Notes: generated by a model not told the origin, from the sequence alone. Counted from the first letter of the stretch, positions 12,557-23,492 are shown. The stretch: 64,000 nt of DNA from Tupaia tana (GCA_026018925.1 JAKSZU010000007.1:99101501-99165500); one strand, 5' to 3'. Translations and numbers: made by a program.

Positions 12557-12812
12557 AAAGGTTTTTGCCATAGGGTGCATGTGCTCACTGGGGAGAGACA
12601 GAGAGAGACAGAAGGAAAGTGAGAAATCACCCCCTGGGAGGATGACCATGCTGCAATCCCTTCTCTATTTTCCTCTTGGGATCTTGGGCATGCACACACA
12701 CACCAGGTGTGATTCACACACGCACACATTAGGTGGGATTTTTCAAGTCACTAGGTCTGGGACTCGAACCACAGCAGCCATACAGGAGTGCAGTGCCTTA
12801 ACTACTCTGTCC
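12557..12812 (-). mobile_element. tRNA-derived SINE (antisense), with CA-rich expansion
   Basis: Full antisense copy from GGTTTTTGCCATAGGGTGC to the complement of the head. The body contains an enlarged ACACAC segment that repeats part of the CACACCAGGTG region. Confidence 0.9.
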
Positions 12813-13660
12813 AAGGAAGTAGAGGGCTGTGGTAAGTCCTGCCGGGTCTAGTCTGTCTCTTGACCGCTCATTGAGGCCATGCATGTAGGGTCAGTTAGGA
12901 AGATGACCACTCCCTTTCCAGTTATGTCTAGTGGGATCAGATTTCCTATAGGGGAATGGGGTGCCAGTTCCAGAAGAAAGCAACTTTTCTGATACTGTCA
13001 TGACTGGACACAGCAGCCACTGGTAAACTGGCAACAAGTGTTTGAACTGGGAACAGCGCAGGCATGAACTGAGGCATGAGAGATGAGACTGAGAGGAGAT
13101 GACCGACATTCGGAAATGGAAATGGTACCATCCTTGGCGTTACAGACCACTGTCACACCAACGAGCTGTGTGAACGGCACCCAGACACAGTCTGCTCGGT
13201 TGGACCCTTTGAGACTCGCTGCAGAGCGGCCAGTTACTTACTGCCATGGGCATATGCCTCATTTGCATTGGTTGTGCTGACCATGCAGCCACCTGAGCAG
13301 TTTCTGTCTGAAACAGATTGTTGTTCAAGCTGGTAAACACAGACTGGTTTCTTAAATGGTGTTCACCACCCACCTCCGTACATAACCAATCAAGGAGAAC
13401 AACGCAGTATCTTGGACAGTTAGTAGACCAGGTAACAGGTGTGGATTCTGTAATGCCACGTGACCTAAATAAATAGAAATTCTCAAATGGGAATTCAACT
13501 TGTGTCTGTCCTTGGCAGAATCTGTAACTTAGGCTATAGCTTCTTTATTGGTTTATCTGTGAATAGGATATTCTGTTCAAATGATACATTGCAGTCTTAT
13601 GTGATTATAGATTTAACTTTATTTTTTTAAAATTTTTTTCTTTTTAAAAAATTTTTGTGG

Positions 13661-13912
13661 GGGCCAGCAGATGGCATAGTGGTTAAGTTGCTAGACACCC
13701 ACAAGGCCAACCGCAGTTTGAGTCCCAAACCCAGTGGCTTGAAACTCCCACCAGGCCCGTGTGTATGCATGCCCAAGATCCTAGAAGGAGAATGGAAGAG
13801 AAGGGATTACGGTGTGGCCATTCCCTCTAGGGGATGACTTCTCACTTTCCTTCTCACTATCTCTGTCTCTTGTTCTCTCTCTAGCAAGCACACACATCCT
13901 AAGGCAAAAACC
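13661..13912 (+). mobile_element. tRNA-derived SINE, long form (left arm of inverted pair)
   Basis: Head GGGGCCAGCAGATGGCATAG and GGTTAAG, B-box GTTTGAGTCCC, end CCTAAGGCAAAAACCTC. It sits tail to tail with the next SINE, about 10 bases apart. Confidence 0.95.
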
Positions 13913-13921
13913 TCTTAGAAG

Positions 13922-14162
13922 AGAAAAATATGCTATAGGGTGAGTGTGCTTGCCAGAGAGAGAAAGAGAGAGAGTGAGAAAACACCCTCCCCGCAGGGGG
14001 GATGGCCATGCCACCATCCCTTCTCTTCCATTCTTTTCCAGGATTTTGGGCATGCATACACATGCACCTGGCATGTTTTCAAGCTGCCATATCCAGGATT
14101 CAAACTGTGCAGTTGACCATGTGGGATCCAGCTGCCTTAACAACCATGCCACCAGCTGGCCC
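13922..14162 (-). mobile_element. tRNA-derived SINE (antisense, right arm of inverted pair)
   Basis: Runs from ATGCTATAGGGTGAGTGTGC to ACCAGCTGGCCC. With 13661-13912 it could fold into a hairpin of about 240 bp in the NME7 pre-mRNA. Confidence 0.95.
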
Positions 14163-14461
14163 TGATTATAGCTTTATAATAGATATGGATTACAGATTTT
14201 TCTTTATATTGGTTAATGCATAGAGGTTAATATTGCTTTCCTATTTAGATCAAGATTCTTATGTAATCATATAGTTACTTTATTTCATAAATGAGGCCCT
14301 TTTAGAGATCTATAAGATCAAAATTATTTCCATAATAACTCTAAGAGTTTATTTACCTTTTAAATGTGCTGACATTTGCACTGATGAGCAAAAGTAATGG
14401 TAAAATTGCTGGTGCCTTAGAGTGCCTCAGGGCAGTAGTCCAATGCCACTACACCCCTAAG

Positions 14462-14632
14462 TAAAGTAGGGGGATGGTCATGCCACAATCCCTCCTCCTT
14501 CATTGTATACCTGGGATTTAGGGCATGCATGCACATGTACCTGGCATGATTTTTAAGCTGCAAGGTTTGGGACTTGAACCAGTCAGCCATGTCATAGTCC
14601 AGTGCCTTAATCGCCATGCCATTTGCTGGCCC
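14462..14632 (-). mobile_element. tRNA-derived SINE, 3' truncated (antisense)
   Basis: Body and head are present (GGGGGATGGTCATGCCACAA to GCCATTTGCTGGCCCC), but the TATAGCAAAAA end is missing. Confidence 0.85.
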
Positions 14633-14711
14633 CATAGAAATATTTTTTTTGAAGAATTATTTCATTTAACTTTTTATTTATTTATTTATATATTTATGTA
14701 TTTATTTATTA

Positions 14712-14842
14712 AAATTTGACCAGAGAGGGACAGTGTGGTGGGGCAGGAAGTGAGAAAGCAAGCTACCAGGACTGGGACTTGAACTGTGGTCAGCCATGTG
14801 GGAGTCCAGTGCCCTTAACCACCATGCCACCTGCCAGCCCCA
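14712..14842 (-). mobile_element. Short-form tRNA-derived SINE (antisense)
   Basis: AATTTGACCAGAGAGGGACA, GACTTGAACTGTGGTCAGCC and CACCTGCCAGCCCC. It has the short architecture lacking the central body. Confidence 0.9.
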
Positions 14843-15179
14843 TAGGAGTATCTCTGATGAAGCAGAATTGTTATTTAGTTTGTGCCCTCAGTTACAGATC
14901 TGTTTAGTCTGTACGAGGAGTGGGAAATACATGTAAAGCACTCTGACCCCACACTGGCTGCTAGCAAAAGCACTTAGTGGGCTGCTTGAGTTGTAGCCTC
15001 AACCACACGCCTCCCCCCTTTTTATTTCATGGACCATTAACAGTAGTTATTCAGACTTTGGTAGGCATTGTCTTTAAAATTAAATAAGCCTACCATTTCA
15101 AAGAAAAAAAACTGAAAATAGTTCTTAGAAAACATAAAATTCAAGTGCAGATAAATTAGAAATAAAAATTAAAATTAGC

Positions 15180-15395
15180 ATCTTGGAAAACTGCACTCAC
15201 CACCTCGAGCATGATGGTCTCCCCTGCAGAATGATGACTGTGGACTTGGCGGTGAGAGCACCACATGTGATGTCTTGGTCTGGTGTAGTGAAATGAGTCA
15301 GCATTTGGCATGGCTGCATAATTCAGGGAGCTGTTATTTTCCAGTGACCGATGTGTGATTTCACAAATCATGCATGGGCCGATGAGTCATTCAAA
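15180..15395. promoter_or_regulatory. Candidate enhancer with AP-1/NF-E2-like sites
   Basis: Non-repetitive intronic sequence with TGAGTCAGCA at 15294-15303 (AP-1 core plus the GCA arm of Maf/NF-E2 sites), a second TGAGTCA at 15383-15389 and CACATGTG near 15262. Binding-site matches alone are weak evidence; there is no conservation data in hand. Confidence 0.3.
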
Positions 15396-15422
15396 GTACA
15401 GGATAGAAAAATGAATTTTAAT

Positions 15423-15654
15423 GGGACCAGCAGTTAGCGTAATGGCTATGTCGCTGGACTCCCATGTAGTTGACCGCAGTTCGAGTCCCGGACCCAGTGG
15501 CTTAAACTCACGCCAGACGCGCATGCATGCGTGCCCAAGATCCCAAGAGGAGAATGAAGGAGAAGGGATTGCGGCATGGCCATCCCCCCGTGGGGTGATT
15601 TCTCACTTTCTGTCTCTCTGTCTCTCTCGTCTGTCTGACGAGCGCACGCTATAG

Positions 15655-15691
<37 letters not shown>

Positions 15692-15705
15692 TCTCAAAAA
15701 AAAAA
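15423..15705 (+). mobile_element. Young tRNA-derived SINE with perfect 18-bp target duplication
   Basis: Head GGGACCAGCAGTTAGCGTAA, B-box AGTTCGAGTCCCGGACC, body, ACGCTATAGCAT, then a long A-tail. An 18-bp direct repeat, AGAAAAATGAATTTTAAT, flanks it at 15405-15422 and 15706-15723, as expected for L1-driven insertion. The intact CpGs and long A-tail suggest recent activity. Confidence 0.97.
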
Positions 15706-16010
15706 AGAAAAATGAATTTTAATGTAATGGGTTAAAAAAAGTTAATTGATAAAGGTTTTACATTACACAATGCAATGAACTTTTAAGAAACTAGGACCTG
15801 TCAAGTAAAGAAGAATATACGCATAATTATTTTAAAAACTATTAAAATACTCCACCATTTCCCAACTAAATATACTTTGAAATAATACATTGTGACCTCG
15901 GAAGCTGAAACAGATGTGAGAATCTGGTTGCCTTCCATTAAATTAAATGATAGCTCCTGAGAGAGAGAGGAAAGGAGGGAAACCGAGAAAAGACCTTTGT
16001 TTTGTTTTGG

Positions 16011-16272
16011 TTTTGACAGGGTCTGGTCCCCCTTATAGGGCTGGGAATCGAACTCTGGCCTATGATGTGGCCTCTGGGAAAGGAAGAAAGAGAGGCACTA
16101 CCAATAGGGTCCTCATGCCACAATCTATCCCCAGCTTCAGCCAATCCAGACAAAGACTTGTGTGCGTGTGCCTGTGAGCTCGGGGAAACCCCAGGGTGTG
16201 AACCTGGTACCTTCCCAGGCCCAGCATCATGGAGTGTTGCACTGCTACCGCACCACGGCTGCCAGCCCCAAA
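16011..16272 (-). mobile_element. Possible second, older tRNA-derived SINE family (antisense)
   Basis: On the - strand it begins GGGGCTGGCAGCCGTGGTGC and carries GGTACCAGGTTCACACCC, a B-box-like motif. It ends in AAACAAAACAAAGG. The body does not match the dominant SINE. Confidence 0.4.
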
Positions 16273-16308
16273 GGGGCTCTCGCCCGTTTCACTAATTTAT
16301 TTATTTAT

Positions 16309-16557
16309 TTTATGCTATGCATAGGGCACATGTGCTTGCTGGAGAGAGAGAGAGAAAAACTGAGAATGCACTCCCCGGGGGGAATAGCTGTGTTGCAATC
16401 CCTTCTCCCCCATTTCTTCTCTGGGGATTTTGGGCATGCATGCACATACACCCACTGTGTTTTTCAAGTTATAGGTCTGGGAATTGAAGCTCGTAGATGG
16501 CCATGTGGGATCCAGGTGGGTTAAGGTGACTATCTTAACCACCACCAGCTGGTTCTC
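16309..16557 (-). mobile_element. tRNA-derived SINE (antisense)
   Basis: ATGCATAGGGCACATGTGC to CACCAGCTGGTTCTC. The head carries a small duplication (GGTTAAGGTGACTATCTTAA), making this copy slightly longer. Confidence 0.9.
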
Positions 16558-16681
16558 ACTAATGTTTTATTAAATAGTCATTTTTCTCACACACAATAAA
16601 ATGTTGTTTCTTTTTTATGTTAACCTGTAAAGATTTCTGTTAGATTTACATAAATGTTTTTAAATTTTCTATTTTAATCTA

Positions 16682-16749
16682 TTGGCTCATTGGGAAAATC
16701 ATGACTCATTTTTACATAGAAAAATATGTTGATTTTCCCAATGACCTAA
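16682..16749. mobile_element. Mariner-type MITE, ~68 bp
   Basis: Terminal inverted repeats of the TTGGGTCATTGGGAAAATCA type (here TTGGCTCATTGGGAAAATCA versus the complement of TTTTCCCAATGACCTAA). Flanked by TA on both sides, the target duplication of Tc1/mariner elements. Same family as 36673, 49175 and 55600. Confidence 0.85.
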
Positions 16750-17177
16750 TATAATACAATAGATACTTGATAGATTTCACCCGTATAGATAAAAGTCTTC
16801 AGTCTTCAGTTATTTATAAGTAGTCACATGTCCATGAGACTAAAAGTTGGAGAATTTTCGGCCTAGAGGATGAGACTCAAACCTCCGTGCATGGTCCACA
16901 GGCCCATCTATCATGGCTAATTCCTCTTCTCCCGTCTTCTGACTTGTCCCATTTCAACTCCACCTTGCCATTGAGTAATGCGAAAATGCTTTCATTCCAG
17001 AAGAACCTGCTGTTTTACATCTCTGTACCTTTGCTCGGTGCTCCTTTGACCAGGAGTATTCATTTTCCTCCAGCTCTCTGTAGAAAACACTGTTCCCAGT
17101 GCCTCTTCCAGCCTTGATTCTTGGTACCCTCCTGGCCTAAGTCCTACTTTATCTGAAGTTAATGCAACCACTCTTTT

Positions 17178-17402
17178 TAGTCCATTCATTGTTGCTTAAA
17201 ACGGAATACTTGAGGAATACAAGTTGGTTTAGCTCATGATTTTGGAGGTCCAAGATTGAGGATCTTCTTGCTGGCAGGGACTCTGCAGAGTCCTGAGGTG
17301 GCACAGGGTGTCACATGGCAAGACAGATGGAGAGCAGAGTGTACCGCTCGGCACTGTTACAGTGGCTTCCTAAATTTCTGGGGGACATATTCAAATCATA
17401 GC
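17178..17402. mobile_element. Old interspersed repeat (MaLR-LTR-like family)
   Basis: TTAGTCCATTCATTGTTGC to GACATATTCAAATCATAGC, with an internal GGAGGTCCAAGATTGAGGAT. Family shared with 4330, 11213 and 48205. Confidence 0.5.
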
Positions 17403-17539
17403 ACACTCCTGCTTTCTTCCATTTACTGTTTGTATATCATGCCTTTCTCTTGCCATTTATTTAACCTTTCTGTGTTTTTACATTTACAGTTGGTTTCTTG
17501 TAGACAGCATATAATTGGATTTTTTTTTCTTACTGTAAA

Positions 17540-17764
17540 AAGTGATTTGCCAGACCTGTTGCTTACCAGAGAGAGAGAAACAGAGAGACAGGGAGAGGAC
17601 GAAAGTACTCCCCAATGGGGTGTGGTCATGTTGCAACCCCTTCTCCATTTTTCTACCTTCTCGAGATTTGGGACATGTGACATGTATTCTCAAACCACTG
17701 GAGCCAGGAAATGGCCAGCCATATGAGATCCAGCTCTATTGATCAGTAAGGCAAGGGGCTGGCC
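17540..17764 (-). mobile_element. tRNA-derived SINE (antisense)
   Basis: TTGCTTACCAGAGAGAGAGA to GGCAAGGGGCTGGCCC. Inserted between two L1 pieces. Confidence 0.88.
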
Positions 17765-17819
17765 CAGATCTTGTTTTCTTAATTCATCAAAAATCTCTGT
17801 CTTTTAATGGGATTTTTTT

Positions 17820-18064
17820 AAAAGGTTTTTGCTATAGGGCATATGCGCTTGCCAGACAGAGAGAGACAAAGAGACAGAAGGCGAGAAATCACCCCCCAGG
17901 GCTATGACCACACCGCAATCCCTTCTTGTCGATTCTCCTCTCGGGATCTTGGGCACGCATGCACACTTGCCTGGCGTGAGTTTAAGCCACCAGGTCCAGG
18001 ACTTGAACCACGGTCGACTATGTGGGAGTCCAGCAATATAGCCATTACGCTAACTGCTGGTCCC
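17820..18064 (-). mobile_element. tRNA-derived SINE (antisense), well preserved
   Basis: GGTTTTTGCTATAGGGCATA to CGCTAACTGCTGGTCCC; complement of B-box GGACTTGAACCACGGTCGAC. Flanking TTAATGGGATTTTTTAAAAGG and TTAATAGGATTTTTTAAAAGG form the target duplication. Confidence 0.95.
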
Positions 18065-18080
18065 TTAATAGGATTTTTTA

Positions 18081-18342
18081 AAAGGTCTTTGCCGTAGGGC
18101 ATATGCGCTTAGCTGGTGAGAGACGCAGAGAGATAATGAGAGAGAAAGTAAGAAATTACCACCCCCCCCACCCCCCCAGAGTATGGCCACACTGTAATCC
18201 CTTCTTTATTGCCTTCCTGGGATTTGGGGCATATATGCACTCATGTTTGGCCTGATTTTCAAGCCATAAGGTCTAGGACTTGAACCATAGTTGGCCATGT
18301 GGAACTCCAGTGTCTTAACCACTATGTCACCTGCTGGCCCCT
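18081..18342 (-). mobile_element. tRNA-derived SINE (antisense)
   Basis: GGTCTTTGCCGTAGGGCATA to CACCTGCTGGCCCC. It contains a C-run interrupted by A at 18161-18177. Confidence 0.93.
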
Positions 18343-18442
18343 TAATGGGAAATTTTAGTCCATTTGCATTTAATGTAATTATCAATATGACTGGCTTTAG
18401 GTCTGTTTCACTATACCCCCACCCCTAAAAATATTTATCTTT

Positions 18443-18629
18443 GGGACTGGCAGATGGCGTGGCAGTTAAGGACTCTAGACCCCTACATGGCCAACCACAG
18501 TTTGCATCCCGAACCTAACAGCCTGCTTTCTCCCTTTCCCTCTCTCTCTTTTTCACTTTCTGTCTCTCTTTCTCTCACTCTGTCCCTCTCTGATCAAATT
18601 TAAATAAATAAAGTTAAATTTTAAAAAAT
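18443..18629 (+). mobile_element. Short-form tRNA-derived SINE
   Basis: GGGACTGGCAGATGGCGTGG, GTTTGCATCCCGAACC, a long CT tract, then CTGATCAAATTTAAATAAAT. Confidence 0.92.
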
Positions 18630-18701
18630 TATCTTTTTCTTTTTTTAAAGTATTTATTTAATTTTATTAATTATTGCTGTTATTTATTATTATTTTTTTT
18701 T

Positions 18702-18941
18702 TGGAGAGGTTTTTGTTATAGGGTGTGTGTGCTCACAAGAGAGACAGAGAGCTAGAAAGTGAAAAATCACCCCCCAGGGGGGATGGCCACACCGCAGTCC
18801 CTTCTCCTTTCTCCTCTCGGGATCTTGGGCACGCACGCACACGCGCCCGGCGTGAATTTAAGCCACTGGGTCCGGGACTTGAATCGCAGTCAACTACATG
18901 GGAGTCCAGTGACATAGCCATTACACTAAGTGCTGGTCTCA
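18702..18941 (-). mobile_element. tRNA-derived SINE (antisense)
   Basis: GAGAGGTTTTTGTTATAGGG to CTAAGTGCTGGTCTC. Many CpGs are kept (ACGCACGCACACGCGCCCGG), suggesting youth. Confidence 0.95.
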
Positions 18942-18956
18942 TTGCTGTTATTTTTT

Positions 18957-19071
18957 AATTTGACCAGAGAGAGAGAAGAAAAGTGAGAAAGCAAGCCACC
19001 AAGTCCAGGACTCGAACTGTGGTTGGCCACGTGGGAGTCCAGCACTTCAACCACCATGCCACTTCTGGCCC
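18957..19071 (-). mobile_element. Short-form tRNA-derived SINE (antisense)
   Basis: TTTGACCAGAGAGAGAGAAG, GACTCGAACTGTGGTTGGCC, ATGCCACTTCTGGCCC. Confidence 0.9.
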
Positions 19072-19175
19072 AAAATTTATCTTTTTCTTCCTTCTAATTA
19101 GACTACTTGAATATTTCTTAGGAATCCCATTTTAATTTACTTATTGGTCTTTTAAGTATATAAATTTCCCTCTTT

Positions 19176-19213
19176 GTCTCCTTTCTTCCTCCCTCCCTCT
19201 CTTTCTCTCTCTT

Positions 19214-19261
<48 letters not shown>

Positions 19262-19320
19262 CCTCCCTCCCTCCCTCCCTCCCTCCCTTCCTTCCTTCCT
19301 TTTTCTTTCTTCTTTTCTAT
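19176..19320. repeat. Polypyrimidine microsatellite (CT)n(CCCT)n(CCTT)n
   Basis: Continuous pyrimidine run of about 140 bases with changing unit. It may derive from the pyrimidine stretch of a SINE, because a SINE-like end (GCCCTATGCCAAAACCTC) follows at 19487-19504. Confidence 0.9.
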
Positions 19321-20020
19321 CTGTCTTTCTGGTAGTTACTCAAGTAGTGGTTCACAAACTTTAGCATGTGGCAGATAACAGAGAGAGCCTGTTAAAGCTC
19401 TCGCTTTTCCTCTCACTGTTTCTCGTGCTCTATCCCTCTCCGTCTTCCTCTACTTCTCCCCCTCCCTCCCTAGCAAGCACTTGTGCCCTATGCCAAAACC
19501 TCTAAAAACAAAAATGAACAAACCAACCAACAAACAATATTTGGGCTCCATTCTCTGAGTTTCTGATTTAGTAGATCTGGGGTTTATTTTGAGAATTTAC
19601 ATTTCTATCAAGTCTCTAGGTAATATTGATGCTGCTGTTTGGGGATTATTCCACTTTTCTAAGGAATAAAATATACATTCTTAGTTTATATAGTCTACTT
19701 AGAGTTAATAATATTTACCACTTCCCTTAAAATGTAGACCGCTTTTAGTTAAATAGGTCCGTTTACCCTCCACCCTTAATAACACCAGCTGACTCTCACT
19801 AATGTTTATGCTACATTTTTAATTTGTGTCCTAAATACAGAAACTTAAAAACATACAATGCTTACATTTTTCATTTAGTCAGGCATATGTATCCTAAAAA
19901 ACATTAAGAAAAATAGCCTGTTGTCCTTATCTACATATTTACCTTTAACTATATTCAAAAAATGTTTATGCTTAAAATTTTTTTTCTTTTCTTATAGTGT
20001 CTTAACAAGTTTAGTTGTGA

Positions 20021-20165
20021 AGCTGGTAGGTGGCGTGGTGGTTGGGATCCTGGACTCCCGCATGGCCTACCCCAGTTTGAGTCCTGGTCCTGGGAGCTCT
20101 CTCTTTCTCTCTCGTGCGCACACATGCCCTAGAGCAAATTTAAAATAATAGTAATAATATATAAT
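20021..20165 (+). mobile_element. Short-form tRNA-derived SINE
   Basis: AAGCTGGTAGGTGGCGTGG, GTTTGAGTCCTGG, CCCTAGAGCAAATTTAAAAT. Confidence 0.9.
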
Positions 20166-20372
20166 TAGTTAATTCTTTAAAAAAGAAAGTTTAGTTGTCC
20201 ACAGGCCTCCATTGTTACTGAGGGGAAGTCAGCAGCCATTGAAGCTGTGATTCTCAACAAAGTGTGTCATCTGCTTGCTTTCCTCCTCTCATCTCTTCCC
20301 TCTCGGCGCCCCCTGGGTCTCTCTCTCTGTTGAGATGCAATCTGTGCCATCGCTTCTTTTTTTTTTTTTTTT

Positions 20373-20620
20373 TGAGAGGTTTTTGCTATAGGGTGTGTGC
20401 GCTCACCAGAAAGACAGAGAGTGACAGAGAGACAGAAGGTGAGAAATTACCCCCCAGGGGGGATGGCCATGCTACAATCCCTTCTCCATTCTCCTCTCAG
20501 GATCTTGTGCATGCATGCACACGTGCCCGGCATGAGTTTAAGCCACTGGGTCTGGGACTTGAACCGTGGTTGACTACATCGGAGTTCAGTGACATAGCCA
20601 TTACACTAACTGCTGGTCCC
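20373..20620 (-). mobile_element. tRNA-derived SINE (antisense), well preserved
   Basis: GAGAGGTTTTTGCTATAGGG to CTAACTGCTGGTCCC. CTGTGCCATC at 20341-20350 and 20620-20629 is the target duplication. Confidence 0.96.
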
Positions 20621-21011
20621 TGTGCCATCACTTCTTCACAAGGAGTTTGCTCACTCATTTGGCCACTAAGCATGCTGGCTCTGCGAATGCCGATAACCTT
20701 CCACTGTATATATGCTAAATAACATACATTGTTTGCTTTTTAAAGGCGCTATCATTCTTCCAGCCCTTTGAATAAAAATCTTGAAGCTATCTTTTACCTT
20801 TCTTTTATCTCACAGTGTCCATATCCTGTTAGTTCTTGTTTGAGAATATCTTACATTTATTATTTCCTTCTTTATCTGCTGCTGACTTTTAAGTTTTGGA
20901 GTCCAAAATAATGAAAAAATTATTTAAAGATACAATGGCAGAATTTTTCCAGTCAGCATGCTGGATCATTTCACAAGCCATTGCTCTTCTTTCTTCTTTC
21001 TTTTCTTTTTA

Positions 21012-21249
21012 GAGAGATTTTTGTTATAGGGCACATGTGCTCACCAAAGAGACAGGAAGTGAGAAATCACTCCACCCCACTTGGGGGATTGGCCACACCA
21101 CAATCCCTGCTTCTCCATTCTCCTCTTGAGATTTTGGGTACATACACACAGGCACCCAGCATGATTTTTAAGCCACCAGGTTCGGGATTCGAACCGCATT
21201 CAACTACTAGGAGTCCAGCAATGTAACCGTTACACCATCTGCTGGTCCC
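21012..21249 (-). mobile_element. tRNA-derived SINE (antisense)
   Basis: GAGAGATTTTTGTTATAGGG to CATCTGCTGGTCCC. AGCCATTGCTCTTCTTTCT (near 20978) and AGCCTTTGTTCTTCTTTCT (21250) form a near-perfect target duplication. Confidence 0.95.
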
Positions 21250-21447
21250 AGCCTTTGTTCTTCTTTCTATCCCTTATTAATTTCTACAGACCAGCTTGCC
21301 ATCTCTGTTACATAAGCAATCTTTCTAAAATACTACTTTTATTTTGTGTTTTCCTGCTCAAGATTTTCATTGACTTTTCATTTCTTCTGGGGAAGAAATT
21401 ATTCTCATGTGCTCTCAGTCTTTACAACAATTATTTATGTTTTAGAT

Positions 21448-21687
21448 TTTCCCCATGGGGTGCATGTGCTCACCAGAGACAGAGCAGACAGCGAGAGAAA
21501 GTGAGAAATCATTTCCCAGTTGGGGGGGGGAGGTGGCCACACTGCAGTCCCTTCTCCTCCGTCCTCTTGGAATTCTGGGCACACATGCACATAGCTGGTG
21601 TGTTTCCAAGCACCTGAGCTGAGCCTAGAACTGCAGAGTAGGCCACGTGGGAGTAGCCCCTTAGCCACCCTGCCACCTGCTGCTCTG
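21448..21687 (-). mobile_element. tRNA-derived SINE (antisense), diverged head
   Basis: TTTTCCCCATGGGGTGCATG to CCACCTGCTGCTCTG. The B-box region is degraded. Confidence 0.88.
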
Positions 21688-22159
21688 ACAAGCTATTTTT
21701 ATTTTTAGTAATGCACCTTAAGTATGCCAAAATATAACACTAAATATGAAGTTTTTCACACATAACTACTTATGTGTAATAGTTTACAAATTCATTACAA
21801 ACAAATCTATAGCACAAATGAAATTTAAATTGATAACATGAATGTGACATTGTTTGCCAACACCACGCCGAGCGTGGACACAGTGCAGACTCTGAGTTAG
21901 GTGTGGGATTGTGCCACCGAGGTGACTCAGTCAGCTGTCACCTTCAGTTTTCAGGCTGCAGGAAAACGGCAGGCTGTGATACCATGGCCATCCCTTGGCA
22001 TGAATCCGTCATTTGTGGAATAGATAGCCCTCTGTCTTTTCTCATCCTTCATTTAGACTTGGAAAATTAAAATAGCACCGCTTGGCTCAGTAAGTTAGAA
22101 TGCACATTTAGGCACTGCCTGGTCATTTGAGGTTACTAGGTGAGATGATCCAGAATATG

Positions 22160-22217
<58 letters not shown>

Positions 22218-22237
22218 ATGAGAATGAGAATGAGAAT
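22160..22237. repeat. (TG)n(AG)n(GAATGA)n compound microsatellite
   Basis: A TG dinucleotide run passes into an AG run and then GAATGA units. Confidence 0.97.
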
Positions 22238-22651
22238 TATTGACTTAGAAAAAAAGAAATTGAGAAGAAGGAAAGAAATAGAATCTCAAAGTCAATCCCA
22301 TACTCCTAGACTCTACACCCTCTTGTAAGTATCACTCACTTACGGAATAAAGAGCAAATTAGGGATATTGGCAATCCAGGTCCTCACTGATTTGGATGAA
22401 CTCTTGTTTCTTAGCTTTGTTGTCTTTCTGTCTCCTTTCTGCCGAGGGACGTGCTTGCCCTGTCCCAGATGTGTGCCTCCTGTTCCTACATAGGCCCATC
22501 TGAGTGTTAAGGAAGAGCCATGCTTTCCTGTCCCCTTGAAGCTTCTGTCCACCTCTTCAGTTATAACTTGATTTTTCTCTTTCTTTGAATCCTCTTTGAA
22601 TTTCTTCTATAGCTAGTATTTTGACATTTTGGGGGGCAATATTTTTTTAGG

Positions 22652-22894
22652 AGAGATTTTTTTGCTATCGGGTATATGTGCTCCCTGAAGAAAGAGGGAG
22701 ACTAAAAGACAGAAAACAAGAAATCACCCCCTAGGAGGATGGCTGCACCACAATCCCTTCTCCTCCATTCTCCTCTCTGGATTTTGTGCATGCATGCACA
22801 TGTGCCCGGCATTTTAAGCCACTGGGTCCGGAACTCAAACCTTGGTCAGCTATGTAGGAGTCCAGTAATGTAACCATTATGCCTCTGCTGATTG
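22652..22894 (-). mobile_element. tRNA-derived SINE (antisense)
   Basis: GAGAGATTTTTTTGCTATCG to CCTCTGCTGATTGC. Confidence 0.92.
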
Positions 22895-23219
22895 CTTGTA
22901 ATGTTATTTTAAATTGTTTGATTTTCATGTTTTTGCATCACTTGACTTTAGGGGCCTTAAGGGAAAACTAATGTCTTAAAAATTTTTGCATAGTTTTCAA
23001 GAGTATTGCTATACCTGAAGCACTTACTAAAGGAATCAAATGATTAGACGTAATATTCAGTATTAGAGACTTAGTTGGGTTTTTTGGTTGTTGTTTTCTT
23101 CATATAGTGTATAACTAGAATACTTTAATGTAGAAAATTCATATTTCTAGAAACTGAAATGCCTTAAAATTTTTATATTTTTGCATTATTTCCCTTTTAT
23201 TTATTTATTTATTTTTTTA

Positions 23220-23460
23220 GTGGTTTTTGCTATGGGGCATGTGTGCTTACTGGAGAGACAGAGACAGAAAACTAGAAATCACCTCCGGGGGGGGATGACC
23301 ATGCCACAATCCCTTTCTCTTCCATCTTCCTACTGGGATTTTGGGCATGCACACACACACAGCGCCCAGCATGAGCTTTAAGATGCTGGGTCTGGGATTC
23401 AAACTGCAGTCGACTATGTGGGAGTCCAGCAATGTAACTATTATGCCATCTGCTTGTTCC
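23220..23460 (-). mobile_element. tRNA-derived SINE (antisense), 32 bp before an exon
   Basis: GTGGTTTTTGCTATGGGGCA to CATCTGCTTGTTCC. Only about 30 bases separate it from the NME7 exon at 23493, so it has come close to the branch-point region. The polypyrimidine tract TGGTCCTTCATTTTCAG is outside the SINE. Confidence 0.94.
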
Positions 23461-23492
23461 TATTTTTGCGTTAATTGGTCCTTCATTTTCAG

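Larger units (their letters stand above)
17403..19170 (-). mobile_element. Old antisense L1 fragment split by six SINEs
   Basis: GGTTTCTTGTAGACAGCATA (near 17492), TCTCTGTCTTTTAATGGG (17793) and CATTTGCATTTAATGTAATT (18361) are consecutive pieces of one antisense L1 ORF2 segment. SINEs now separate them: 17540, 17820, 18081, 18443, 18702 and 18957. Confidence 0.75.
1..23492 (+). other. NME7: NME7 intron (3' part, upstream of first visible exon)
   Basis: No coding exon could be recognised here on either strand. The exon expected just upstream, carrying the nucleotide-binding KPHA segment of the second NDPK domain, must lie before position 1. Contents are SINEs, antisense old L1, MIRs, other old repeats and simple repeats listed separately. 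Stretches with nothing I can name: 1-650, 3200-3960, 8160-8900, 9200-9980, 13100-13650 (possibly coding-like on the - strand), 19510-20015, 21700-22640. Confidence 0.8.

Noticed and set aside
15423..15500. tRNA genes suggested by A-box and B-box matches
   Set aside because: The head sequences do not fold as a mature tRNA with intact acceptor stem; they are SINE promoters repeated dozens of times.
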